From assembly GCF_003633615.1 (NCBI RefSeq), contig NZ_RBKU01000001.1, positions 1,612,001 through 1,676,000 of the forward strand: 64,000 nucleotides of DNA, written 5' to 3'. The DNA is from Mucilaginibacter gracilis. GTDB lineage: Bacteria > Bacteroidota > Bacteroidia > Sphingobacteriales > Sphingobacteriaceae. Numbering within the stretch: position 1 is the first letter of the stretch; the number at the start of each line of letters is the position of its first letter. Both the position numbers and the translations under genes were made by a program. Below the pieces are notes generated by a model. It was not told where the DNA came from and did not search any database. It worked only from the letters and a program-made list of their open reading frames with translations. Below are positions 44,982 through 53,866 of this stretch, in pieces.

Positions 44982-46046
44982 TTACACCATATAGTTCCAA
45001 CCATATGGGTCGGCAGTTACGCCGTAGCGTATTTCGTCCAGGGTTTTTAATACCTTTTTGGAGAACTCGCGCTGAGTTGGGTCGGGCAGGGTGTAAACAT
45101 TACCTTCGTGTTCAATTACGCCTATGGGGGCTATGGTAGCTGCGGTTCCGGCACCAAAGGCATCGGTTAGTTTGCCGTTTTTGGCACCCTCCAGTATTTC
45201 GGCAACGCTAACGCGGCGTTCTTCAACCGGGTAACCCCAATCGCGGGCCAGTTGTAAAACAGTATCGCGGGTAACGCCCTTTAAAATGGTATCGCGGGTT
45301 GATGGTGTAATGAGTTTACCATCTAAAATAAACATCACGTTGGCGGCGCCTAACTCTTCCATGTAGGCGTGTTCTTTGCTGTCTGTCCAAATTAATTGGT
45401 CGTAACCTTCTTCAACCGCTTTGCGCGATGGCAGCATGGCGCCACCATAGTTTCCGGCTGCTTTGGCATAACCAAAACCACCTTCGGTTGAGCGCGAAAA
45501 ATGAGTTTCTATTTTAACCTTTAACGGTTTGGTAAAATAAGGGCCAACCGGGCCGGCTAATACCATGTATTTGTAGGTTTGCGATGGCTGTACTCCCAAA
45601 AATGGGTCGGTAGCAAACATAAACGGACGGATGTATAGCGAGTGGCCCGCTTTTGTAGGTATCCAGTTACTATCAATATCAACCAGGGCAGCTATGCTTT
45701 GTACAAAAATATCTTCGGGCAATTGCGGCATGCACAAACGCTCGGCCGATTTATTGAAACGGGCGGCATTCATGTACGGGCGAAAAACGGATACTTTGCC
45801 ATCGACATGTTTGTAGGCTTTTAACCCTTCGAAAAACGACTGGCCGTAATGCAGCGACGAAATTGCCGGACTCATGCTAATATTACCATAAGGGACGATC
45901 TGGAAGGCTTTCCATTCGCCATCGGCGTAATCGGCCACAAACATGTGGTCGGAAAACGTGCGTCCGAATGGTAGGTTTTCAAAATCGGTTTGTGCTAAAC
46001 GCGAGTTTTGGTTTTTGGTGATGCTGATGTCGAGTGTTTCTGTCAT
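44982..46046 (-). CDS. ilvE: Branched-chain amino acid aminotransferase
   Basis: A 354-residue PLP-dependent class IV aminotransferase that transfers amino groups between glutamate and the keto acids of Leu, Ile and Val. The family features are SLHYGQSFFEGLKAYK, YIRPFMFAT, the PLP-Lys region FGYAKAAGNYGGAMLPSRKA (Lys in AKAAGNY), and the phosphate-binding TRDTVLQLARDWG and FGAGTAATIAPIG segments. Length fits type II BCATs. I chose the ATG at 46046; a TTG 33 bases upstream is in frame but adds residues not typical for the family. It is the only gene of its pathway in the window. Confidence 0.93.
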   Translation of the reverse strand: MTETLDISITKNQNSRLAQTDFENLPFGRTFSDHMFVADYADGEWKAFQIVPYGNISMSPAISSLHYGQSFFEGLKAYKHVDGKVSVFRPYMNAARFNKSAERLCMPQLPEDIFVQSIAALVDIDSNWIPTKAGHSLYIRPFMFATDPFLGVQPSQTYKYMVLAGPVGPYFTKPLKVKIETHFSRSTEGGFGYAKAAGNYGGAMLPSRKAVEEGYDQLIWTDSKEHAYMEELGAANVMFILDGKLITPSTRDTILKGVTRDTVLQLARDWGYPVEERRVSVAEILEGAKNGKLTDAFGAGTAATIAPIGVIEHEGNVYTLPDPTQREFSKKVLKTLDEIRYGVTADPYGWNYMV

Positions 46047-46171
46047 GGCCTTTTCGATATTAAGGATAGAAAGGTGCAATTTACGGAATTTGTTTTGAAA
46101 TGGTAAACCTCAATAATATAGATATGTTAATTAGTGGCGAATGATTATTGCCATCCCCTACAGTTTGTGTG

Positions 46172-46693
46172 TTAATTTAGACTGATATTGCCCTGCGAGT
46201 CACGCTGATGATCTTTTTTGTTATCAGTAAAATACAACCTAATCATCTTTTCCGCTTTCAACGAATCTAAAATTGTAATGGTTACTCTGGCGTTTTTATT
46301 GTCGGTTATAAACAAGCCCAAATCTCCTTTTGATAGGTATCCGTTGCCGAATTTTTTGCTATGCCTTTCGCCCCAGCCGCCAAACTCTTTTTCTGCATCA
46401 AATTTTATAACCTTTATCTCTTTTATGTTGGCCCATAAATAGCTTGTTTGTCCATCGGTAAAAGGCGGATAGCTAAATGTTACACCCTTAGGGCTTACTT
46501 GTAAAGTTAAACTTGCCCTTATGCCGTATGATAGGGCAAAAAATGCAAATAAAATGCAAATCACCGCTATAATTTGCGCCACCTTTGGCGCTTGCTTTAA
46601 AATGAAAAAGAGAAAAACGCCCAACCCTATTAAAACCAATACGAGGATGATGGATAAAGCGGGATCTAAAAGTTTAGAGTTTTCTAATAACAT
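46172..46693 (-). CDS. Membrane protein of unknown function with C-terminal beta domain
   Basis: A 173-residue protein. Two hydrophobic segments occur at about residues 12-30 and 38-55, followed by a beta-rich soluble part (LTLQVSPKGVTFSYPPF, YLWANIKEIKVIKFD, GDLGLFITDNKNARVTITIL) that resembles a PH-like domain as seen in STM3941-type proteins, though this is tentative. It lies 21 bases downstream of the tryptophan dioxygenase gene on the same strand. Confidence 0.6.
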   Translation of the reverse strand: MLLENSKLLDPALSIILVLVLIGLGVFLFFILKQAPKVAQIIAVICILFAFFALSYGIRASLTLQVSPKGVTFSYPPFTDGQTSYLWANIKEIKVIKFDAEKEFGGWGERHSKKFGNGYLSKGDLGLFITDNKNARVTITILDSLKAEKMIRLYFTDNKKDHQRDSQGNISLN

Positions 46694-46714
46694 GTGGCAA
46701 TGGCTAAGCGTATA

Positions 46715-47665
46715 TTATTCATTCAAAACACTCTCAACCCAGCTTTTGCCCCATTCTTCCACCTGTTCGGTAGTCCATATTTCGGGGTAAAATATACGTT
46801 TCTGGAAACGCGGAGGCAGGTACTTTTGCCAGTTTGTGCCGCCGGTGGCCTTAATTTCTTCGGGTTCGCGGTTAAGGTAACGCACTGCCGATTTATAATG
46901 TGCCAATGGCCAGTTTACGTTAACCAGGGTATCAAAGCGGCGCAATTCATTTTCAAGCACTGCGGTGTCGGCTCCGCTGTTTTTAAAGCCCGTTAGCAGG
47001 CTGTTAAAATTGCGGTTTACACAGGCGTTGCCTAAGGCCATAAAGGTTGCGGCATACTTTTTTTCGAACTGGCGCAGGGTTAATGTTTTTTTACCTGTTG
47101 ATAGTTCGGTGGCGCCAAATTTCCAGTAGATGTATTCAAACTGCTGTTCTATGCTTGCGTTTTGTAGCTCTTCGCGTTTGTCTTTAGCAACCAGGTTAAT
47201 AAAATCGGTAGCGTATATCTCAATCATGCGGTACTGGCCCGATTGAAAACCGCTTGCCGGAAGTAGCGACATTCTGAATTTTAGAAACTGCTCCTTCTCC
47301 ATCCCATCAACCATAATACCGAAGGAATGCGTTAAGGCTTCAAAATAACTGTTGATGCGTTTGAGGCGGGCTACAAAAAAACCGAGAGTCAATTCTGCGT
47401 GTTTAACTATTTGCTTACACTCGTGCAGGGCAAGTTTAAAATACAGTTCGGTTATCTGGTGGTAAATAATAAATATCTCCTCGTCGGGAAACGGTGTTTT
47501 GGGGTTTTGCAGTGATAGCAGGGTATCAAGGTGAATATAATCCCAATAAGTTAAAAAATCGGCGTAAAGCAAACCGTCCAGGTACGAAGCCATATCCTGT
47601 CCCATGGCTTCGTATTTTTCTTGCAGCCGCTTTATCCTGTCGTCAATTTCGGGTGTGATGTGCAT
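46715..47665 (-). CDS. Tryptophan 2,3-dioxygenase family protein
   Basis: A 316-residue haem protein that oxidises L-Trp to N-formylkynurenine. It has the family's IIYHQITELYFKLALHECKQI segment (proposed tryptophan-binding His and helix), DYIHLDTLLSLQNPK and ASGFQSGQYRMIEI. ALHECKQI corresponds to the ELWFKQILHEL region of other enzymes. Other kynurenine-pathway genes are not adjacent. A TACCTTTG box ends seven bases before its ATG. Confidence 0.87.
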   Translation of the reverse strand: MHITPEIDDRIKRLQEKYEAMGQDMASYLDGLLYADFLTYWDYIHLDTLLSLQNPKTPFPDEEIFIIYHQITELYFKLALHECKQIVKHAELTLGFFVARLKRINSYFEALTHSFGIMVDGMEKEQFLKFRMSLLPASGFQSGQYRMIEIYATDFINLVAKDKREELQNASIEQQFEYIYWKFGATELSTGKKTLTLRQFEKKYAATFMALGNACVNRNFNSLLTGFKNSGADTAVLENELRRFDTLVNVNWPLAHYKSAVRYLNREPEEIKATGGTNWQKYLPPRFQKRIFYPEIWTTEQVEEWGKSWVESVLNE

Positions 47666-47672
47666 ATAAAAT

Positions 47673-47680
47673 CAAAGGTA
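47673..47680 (-). promoter_or_regulatory. Candidate -7 box of the tryptophan dioxygenase gene
   Basis: TACCTTTG on the minus strand ends seven bases before the ATG. No clear -33 match. Confidence 0.45.
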
Positions 47681-47747
47681 AAAAAGAAAGATAAGTATAA
47701 ATTAGTTTTCTTTGCAATCATATAACCAGGTTTAGCGTTAATACAGC

Positions 47748-48248
47748 ATGACAAAGGCACTCGGCAACACATTAAAAGGCACTATATTGATAACCGCTTT
47801 GGTAATTTTAGCGGGATGCAGCAAACCTAAAGATTTAACTTATGGGGCCATTACCGATGTTTCGGTAAAAAACCTAAGTTTAAGCGGTGTTGATGTGGAG
47901 GCAACCATTCCGGTTGATAACCCAAATAGTTATGCCATAACAGTACAAGAAGCAAACCTCGATTTAATGCTCGACGATAAGGTTATAGCCCATGTGTTAC
48001 AAAGTTACCCGGTTACGGTAGCGGCAAAAACAAAAGGCGATTATAAAGTAGGCGCATCAATTAAGCTGGCAAATGCAGGTGCCATTATGTCGTTAATGAG
48101 TTTGATGAATAACAATACCGACAGAAACCTGAGCCTCGACGGTACTTTGAAAGCAAAATCGTTTGTAATTACTAAAACCGTGCAGGTACACCAAACCAAT
48201 ATCCAAAATTATTTAAAGCCGGTTATTGATAAGCTTAAGCTGTTTTAA
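47748..48248 (+). CDS. LEA type 2 (WHy-domain) lipoprotein
   Basis: A 166-residue protein with signal peptide and lipobox (LVILAGCSKPKD), so probably a lipoprotein. The mature part, YGAITDVSVKNLSLSGVDVEATIPVDNPNSY, matches the WHy/LEA-2 fold, with the typical DNPNSY pattern. Such domains occur in desiccation and hypersensitive-response proteins; the bacterial role is unclear. It stands alone in front of the ClC gene. Confidence 0.8.
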   Translation: MTKALGNTLKGTILITALVILAGCSKPKDLTYGAITDVSVKNLSLSGVDVEATIPVDNPNSYAITVQEANLDLMLDDKVIAHVLQSYPVTVAAKTKGDYKVGASIKLANAGAIMSLMSLMNNNTDRNLSLDGTLKAKSFVITKTVQVHQTNIQNYLKPVIDKLKLF

Positions 48249-48363
48249 AATTATTGCTTATACTTGTGTTGCTAAACTAAAGGTGATGGTGTACCACCTA
48301 TTTGAACCGCTGCAAAGCTGATGACGCCTGCCAAATAAATTTATTTATTTTACAGGTTATTAT

Positions 48364-49677
48364 ATGGCTGGGTTAAAAATCTCTCATTTCGCTTCAAAAA
48401 TTAAAACGCTGTTTTGGTATTGTTTAATTACCGTACCGGTATCTGTGGCAATTGGCAGTGCTGTAGCTTTGTTTTTATGGCTGTTAAGCCTGGCTATTCA
48501 TTATAGGTTTGCACATACATGGCTTTTATATTTACTGCCGCTTGCGGGTATTGCAATACATTTTGCTTACCGGTTATACGGTAAATCGTCCGAAAGGGGT
48601 AATAACCTCATCATCGACGAGATACACCAGCCCGGCGCAGGTGTGCCCAAGCGTATGGGGCCGCTTATTTTAGTAACTACGGTTATAACCCATTTATTTG
48701 GCGGTTCGGCAGGGCGCGAAGGTACCGCGGTGCAAATTGGCGGCAGCATAGCCCGCATGTTTGCCGATTGGTTTAAACTTGATGCACCCGGAATGCGCAC
48801 CTTGCTTACAGTTGGCATAGCGGCTGGTTTTGGGGCTGTATTTGGCACACCGCTAACCGGGGCCATATTTGCTGTTGAGGTACTAACCAATGGCCGCATT
48901 AAATACAATGCCTTTTTGCCTTGCCTGGTTGCCGGTTTTGTTGGCGATATTACGGTATCGGCATGGCACATTAAACACACGGCTTACCATATTAGCTATA
49001 CACTTGCCGATATTCCGGTGGGTTCGACTTCGGTATGGCTGGCCAGTTTAATGTTGTTTAAGGTGATATTGGCATCGGTGTTTTTTGGTTTGGCCAGTTT
49101 AGCTTTCGCCCAAATGGCACACCGTATTAAAGCCTTGTTTTTAAAATTGTTTAAACATACCTGGATGATACCCGTAACGGGCGGCCTAATTATTATTGCC
49201 CTAACCTGCATACTTGGCAAGCCCGATTACCTTAGCCTGGGTGTTGAGCCCGAGTACCCACACGCGGTAACTATTGTATCGGCCTTTAATAATGGTGGTG
49301 CCGATACTTTTAGCTGGTTTTGGAAATTGCTTTATACCACACTAACCCTGGGCACCGGGTTTAAAGGGGGCGAGGTTACGCCTTTATTTTACATAGGTGC
49401 AACGCTTGGCAATACCCTGGCCACATGGTTAAACGCCCCGGTAAGTTTGTTTGCGGCACTGGGTTTTATTGCGGTATTTTCGGGAGCTACCAAAACGCCA
49501 TTAGCCTGTACAGTAATGGGAGTGGAGCTATTTGGCGGGCAGCACCTGGTGTTTTTTGCTGTGGCCTGTTTTATAGCTTACCTGTTTAGCGGCAGGGCAG
49601 GCATTTACACTGCGCAACTGAAAGATAACAGCGCAAAAGGGTACTTTAGCGAGAAACTATTGAAATACAAACCCTAA
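48364..49677 (+). CDS. ClC-family chloride channel/transporter, unusual filter motifs
   Basis: A 437-residue membrane protein with about ten hydrophobic segments. Of the ClC ion-path motifs, GSAGREGT holds the gating Glu but has Thr in place of the usual Pro, the N-terminal GSGIP motif reads GAGVP, and GFKGGEVTP replaces GxFAP. The position of the inner proton Glu appears to be Val (FAVEV). This set belongs to a bacterial subgroup that differs from E. coli ClcA, so exchange stoichiometry cannot be assumed. It precedes the universal stress protein gene by 81 bases on the same strand. Confidence 0.87.
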   Translation: MAGLKISHFASKIKTLFWYCLITVPVSVAIGSAVALFLWLLSLAIHYRFAHTWLLYLLPLAGIAIHFAYRLYGKSSERGNNLIIDEIHQPGAGVPKRMGPLILVTTVITHLFGGSAGREGTAVQIGGSIARMFADWFKLDAPGMRTLLTVGIAAGFGAVFGTPLTGAIFAVEVLTNGRIKYNAFLPCLVAGFVGDITVSAWHIKHTAYHISYTLADIPVGSTSVWLASLMLFKVILASVFFGLASLAFAQMAHRIKALFLKLFKHTWMIPVTGGLIIIALTCILGKPDYLSLGVEPEYPHAVTIVSAFNNGGADTFSWFWKLLYTTLTLGTGFKGGEVTPLFYIGATLGNTLATWLNAPVSLFAALGFIAVFSGATKTPLACTVMGVELFGGQHLVFFAVACFIAYLFSGRAGIYTAQLKDNSAKGYFSEKLLKYKP

Positions 49678-49758
49678 GTGGCCTAAACTATTTGACGCTA
49701 ATAAAAACATATTAGCTTTAAACTGTTATATCAATACGTTTAAAAAAAGACACACATC

Positions 49759-50244
49759 ATGGAATTTCAAAAAATTTTGATTGGTATTGATGATAGCAAA
49801 TATGCCGAAAATGCCGCCCGTTATGGGTTTGAGCTTGCCCATAAATTTAGTGCCCAGGTTGGGCTGGTTCATATTGTTGAGCCTGTAGTAAGCACCCCCT
49901 TAAACGATACGAGTATGTTGGGTACCCTGGTGCCATCGTTTTCAACATCTGTTGAGGATGTTGAAATGGTAAACATGCAGGAAAATTTCTCTAAAAAACT
50001 ACTGGACGACATTGCCAATAAATATGGCGAGGGGCTAACCGTTTCGCACTTTAACGAGTTTGGCTCGAAAGCGGATGCCATTATTGAATGCGCCGCACAA
50101 TTTGGTGCCGATTTAATAGTAATAGGCACACATAGCCGTACCGGTTTCGACAGGTTTTTGATGGGCAGCGTTGCCGAAAGCATTATCAGGCATTCGCCTG
50201 TTGCCGTTTTGGTTATACCCTTGCCTGCAGAAAAAGTCGATTAA
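49759..50244 (+). CDS. Universal stress protein (UspA family)
   Basis: A 161-residue single UspA domain. It begins with [20 protein letters not shown] and has the nucleotide-binding signature [20 protein letters not shown] with SPVAVLVI, so it should bind ATP. UspA proteins help survival under stress by mechanisms not well defined. Its stop overlaps that of the convergent fusion gene by four bases. Confidence 0.92.
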   Translation: MEFQKILIGIDDSKYAENAARYGFELAHKFSAQVGLVHIVEPVVSTPLNDTSMLGTLVPSFSTSVEDVEMVNMQENFSKKLLDDIANKYGEGLTVSHFNEFGSKADAIIECAAQFGADLIVIGTHSRTGFDRFLMGSVAESIIRHSPVAVLVIPLPAEKVD

Positions 50245-51533
50245 TATAGCAACCTGAAACGGATGGTATGCTCTATCTTTTTTAATTCGGTTAAAATATG
50301 CTGGTCGTAACCTTTGTTAACATCGGTAATAACGTAACCAATATGCTCGTTGGTAACCAAAAACTCGCCAACAATATTAATGTTGTGCTGTGCAAAAATA
50401 TTGTTGATTTGCACCAATACCCCAGGTACGTTTTTGTGGATGTGAATTAACCGGTGTGCATTATTAACACGCGGCGGTTGCAACTCAGGGAAATTGCAGC
50501 TCATGTGTGTTTTGCCCTCGTTCATAAAATCAATAACGCGTTTGGGTATAAACTCCAGGTTGCGGGGGTTATGTTTAGGGTCGTCAAAAATAATAATGCC
50601 GTTGGCACAAGCGGTATCGGCAACGCGCCTGTTATTTATTTTGCCAAAACAACCAATAACTTTTAACCTGCCTGCGGTTTCTAATTGTTGTGCGGTTGGC
50701 TGTTCGGCCTCGTCGCAAAATAATATACCGGCTTCTTCTAAATATTTTTCTTCTATGGTGCGCCTGATGCGAATGTTATAGCCTTCTTTGCGCATCCAGG
50801 TTAAAGCCTCGTCGCCAATATCGCCCACAACCAAACATTTAATGCGGTTTTTAGGATATGATATTGCCCGGGGCATTTTGTTGAGGTATAAAAACTCATC
50901 AAAACTGGGTGTAACAAAATCGGCCTTAGCAACTACGCCTTTGCGTTCAACGTTTTCGGTAAAGGCAAAAAAGGTATCAACCATACCCGATTCTTTCAAC
51001 TGAAAATCCGAATGGCCGTCGCCAATACCAAAAATCTCGCCTTTAAGGTTCAGTTCTTTTAATAAGGTAACCTTGCCACCCTCTTGCGATAGGGGGTTGG
51101 TGGCATCGTAGCCTATAATATTGCCCTCTTCGTCAAAATCAAAAGTGTTGGCGTATATATTCTCTTTTTTAATATGGTATTCGGTAACTACGGGGATAAT
51201 AAAATCTTTAAAACCGCCCGAAACGATGAGTATCTTATCTGCATTGGCGGCAAAAAAATCTTTGTTGCGTAAAAACGATGCCGAAACCTTCTTTTTTAGA
51301 AATTTAACCAACTGGCGCAGGTGCATTTGATCGGCATGTAACAATCGTACACGGGCATCTAAACTTTCTGCAAAAGACATGCGTCCTTCCATAGCAGCAT
51401 TGGTAAGACTTTCAATCTGTCTGAATATCTTTTCTTTGTCAAGGCGGTCTTTTAACGAAATACGTGCTAATTCATCCAGGGCTTCTACCTGGGTAAATGT
51501 ACTATCGAAGTCAATTATATAATACTGGCTCAT
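50241..51533 (-). CDS. SerB-like HAD phosphatase fused to a partial SerA-like region and ACT domain
   Basis: A 430-residue protein. Residues about 1-215 are a HAD-IB phosphatase of the phosphoserine phosphatase type with D8-F-D10 nucleophile/acid, a VSGGF motif II and GDGHSDFQL. Residues about 225-345 resemble the substrate-binding part of phosphoglycerate dehydrogenase ([20 protein letters not shown], ending [11 protein letters not shown]), but with no NAD-binding Rossmann motif. The last 75 residues are a serine-binding-type ACT domain ([27 protein letters not shown]). The phosphatase is likely active, with serine feedback through the ACT domain. The middle part is degenerate. Confidence 0.85.
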   Translation of the reverse strand: MSQYYIIDFDSTFTQVEALDELARISLKDRLDKEKIFRQIESLTNAAMEGRMSFAESLDARVRLLHADQMHLRQLVKFLKKKVSASFLRNKDFFAANADKILIVSGGFKDFIIPVVTEYHIKKENIYANTFDFDEEGNIIGYDATNPLSQEGGKVTLLKELNLKGEIFGIGDGHSDFQLKESGMVDTFFAFTENVERKGVVAKADFVTPSFDEFLYLNKMPRAISYPKNRIKCLVVGDIGDEALTWMRKEGYNIRIRRTIEEKYLEEAGILFCDEAEQPTAQQLETAGRLKVIGCFGKINNRRVADTACANGIIIFDDPKHNPRNLEFIPKRVIDFMNEGKTHMSCNFPELQPPRVNNAHRLIHIHKNVPGVLVQINNIFAQHNINIVGEFLVTNEHIGYVITDVNKGYDQHILTELKKIEHTIRFRLLY

Positions 51534-51611
51534 TAAAGTAATAACTTGTTATGCGAATGTGCGAATTTTGATTCACTACGCAGGTATTTATATTAATATA
51601 GGTGCTTGTTT

Positions 51612-52586
51612 TTAAGTTGTTGCAATCAATTGGCTGCAAATTTGTTTTATACTAAGGCTAATGGGCTTAAAATGTATGCCTATGGCTTTTGTTAGCTTGG
51701 TGTTGCTATAGTTTAATGTTTTTGATGATGCCTGTGCCGATATTTTATCAATACCTTTTTGCTTGCCACTCAAAAAGCCCCACAAGGCCGATAGGCGCCA
51801 GGCAGCATTAAGCAGCCAAGGTTTAGCCTCTTTTTGGGGCGGGGCAACTTTAAAGTTTTGAGCCGCTTCGGTAACAATAGCCTTGTAGCTCCAGTTTTCG
51901 GCATTAACAATAAAGCGTTGGCTCTCAATGTTGGTATTCATCAACTGTATCATGCTGCCGGCCACATCTTCCACGTCAACCAAGCCGCAGCTACCCGTTG
52001 TATAATACTTTAAGCCCTGGTGTACGGTTTCAAATATTTTACCGGTTCCGGTTTTGCCGGCCTGGGCTCCAATAATTAACGATGGGTTCACAATAACAGC
52101 ATTTAAACCTTCGGCAATGCCGCGCCAAACTTCCATTTCGCTTTCGTATTTCGAAATAGCGTAACCGTTTTCGTGCGGTGTTTCTTCTAAATGGTTGTTT
52201 TCGGTAATCAGTTCGCCGGGTTTAGCCTCGCCTATGGCAGCAATTGAGCTAACATGCAACAGCCTGATGTTGTATTGGTTGCAAAGGTTAACCAGGTTTG
52301 CCGTACCCTCAACATTGGTTTTTATCATCAGTTTTTTGTGCGATGGGTTAAACGAAACCCAGGCTGCGCAATGGTAAACCTGCGTAATGCCTTGCAGGGC
52401 CTCATCCAGCGCAAAAACATCCAATATATCGGCGTTAAGCCAGGTAATGTGTGGTGCATAGGGCTCTAAAATGGCCGGTATTACCGATGTGGCGCGTTTA
52501 ATGCAAACCAGCTTATAGCCTGCCACCGCCAATTGCTTTGCCAACTCCGAACCGAGGAAACCTGTTGCGCCTGTTACCAGTACCAT
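51612..52586 (-). CDS. NAD-dependent epimerase/dehydratase (extended SDR)
   Basis: A 324-residue extended short-chain dehydrogenase. The nucleotide-binding motif is VTGATGFLGSELAKQLA, and the catalytic Tyr and Lys are in YAISKYESE. Residues HVSSIAAIGE place the Ser. The C-terminal third is substrate-binding. The closest general type is the dihydroflavonol reductase/NAD-epimerase group. Substrate cannot be assigned; it is divergent from the arginase-like gene. Confidence 0.83.
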   Translation of the reverse strand: MVLVTGATGFLGSELAKQLAVAGYKLVCIKRATSVIPAILEPYAPHITWLNADILDVFALDEALQGITQVYHCAAWVSFNPSHKKLMIKTNVEGTANLVNLCNQYNIRLLHVSSIAAIGEAKPGELITENNHLEETPHENGYAISKYESEMEVWRGIAEGLNAVIVNPSLIIGAQAGKTGTGKIFETVHQGLKYYTTGSCGLVDVEDVAGSMIQLMNTNIESQRFIVNAENWSYKAIVTEAAQNFKVAPPQKEAKPWLLNAAWRLSALWGFLSGKQKGIDKISAQASSKTLNYSNTKLTKAIGIHFKPISLSIKQICSQLIATT

Positions 52587-52659
52587 GCCTTCAATATTTT
52601 TAAAAACGGTGCAATTTAATGCAAAATAAGTTGATATTTGAGCGATTTATTGGTGGTAT

Positions 52660-53844
52660 ATGTCGTTAGTTGATTTTTTAAGTCCCATTGATGTGGAGAA
52701 AATGGCCCCTAAAAAGGGTTATTATACCAGTCACCTTGGTGTGAAGATAACCAGCTATGCCGGTGTTTTTCCGGATTTGGATGAGAACAAGCCCGATATT
52801 GCCATTATAGGTGTGATGGAAGACCGCAATGCCGACAATAATGCCGGCTGCGCCTTGGGGCCCGACTATATTAGAGAAAGGTTATACGGACTAAACGAGG
52901 GTGCCTATACCACAAAAATTGTTGACCTGGGCAATATACGCCAGGGCGCAAACATTACCGATACCTATGTGGCCCTTAAAACAGTTGTTAAAGAACTGAT
53001 AAAGAAAGATATTTTACCCATTATTATTGGCGGCGGACAAGATTTAACCTTTGCGCAATACCTGGCATACGAACCACTGGAGCAAAAGGTAGATGTTGTA
53101 GTGGTTGATTCGCGGTTTGATATGAATGATGATAGCCATTACGATAACATCGAAACCACATCCCAATCATACCTAAACCGGATATTTTTACACGAGCCCA
53201 ATTACTTGTTTAACTTTAGTAACCTGGGTTACCAAACCTATTTTGCCAGTCAGGATAGTTTGCGGGTAATGGATAAACTGTATTTTGATGTACACCGCCT
53301 TGGCGAATTGAGCGGACAGATACAGGTTGTTGAGCCCATCATCCGTAACGCAACCATGCTGAGTTTTGATATTGGTGCCATCCGCTCGGCAGATGCTATG
53401 GCGAATGCTAATGCCACACCTAACGGCTTTTTTGGCCACGAAGCCTGCCAGATATGCCGCTATGCCGGTTTTAACGATAAGCTTACCTCAATAGGCTTTT
53501 ACGAATTTAACCCCGCTTATGATAATAACGGGCAAACAGCCACTTTGCTTGCCCAAATGATATGGTATTTTATTGATGGCTTTTATAACCGGAAAAAAGA
53601 TTTCCCTTTACAGCCACGCTCACAATATTTGATATACAAAACGAGTTTAAAGCATGACGAGCATGAACTTGTATTTGTAAAGAGCAAAAAAACAGACAGG
53701 TGGTGGATGCAGGTGCCTTATCCGGGTAACGGATCAAAAAACGAACGCTCGCATTGGGTGCCCTGCCGGTACGAAGATTATGGCATAGCCGTATCTGGCG
53801 AAATGCCCGATTTGTGGTGGCGCACTTACCAAAAGCTGATTTAA
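52660..53844 (+). CDS. Arginase/formimidoylglutamase-fold protein lacking metal ligands
   Basis: A 394-residue protein with the ureohydrolase fold order. The family motif GGGHD reads GGGQD (Q127), DAHxD reads DSRFD (R152) and SFDxD reads SFDIG (G239). Three usual manganese ligands are thus changed, whereas D128, D150, D154 and D237 are kept. YEFNPAYD (E282) is preserved. A long C-terminal extension (about 310-394) ends WHV-type residues and WWRTYQKL. Genome annotation usually calls this formimidoylglutamase; I expect little or no hydrolase activity. It precedes the TlpA gene by 22 bases. Confidence 0.8.
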   Translation: MSLVDFLSPIDVEKMAPKKGYYTSHLGVKITSYAGVFPDLDENKPDIAIIGVMEDRNADNNAGCALGPDYIRERLYGLNEGAYTTKIVDLGNIRQGANITDTYVALKTVVKELIKKDILPIIIGGGQDLTFAQYLAYEPLEQKVDVVVVDSRFDMNDDSHYDNIETTSQSYLNRIFLHEPNYLFNFSNLGYQTYFASQDSLRVMDKLYFDVHRLGELSGQIQVVEPIIRNATMLSFDIGAIRSADAMANANATPNGFFGHEACQICRYAGFNDKLTSIGFYEFNPAYDNNGQTATLLAQMIWYFIDGFYNRKKDFPLQPRSQYLIYKTSLKHDEHELVFVKSKKTDRWWMQVPYPGNGSKNERSHWVPCRYEDYGIAVSGEMPDLWWRTYQKLI

Positions 53845-53866
53845 ATTAATTGTTTATAAACTTTAA

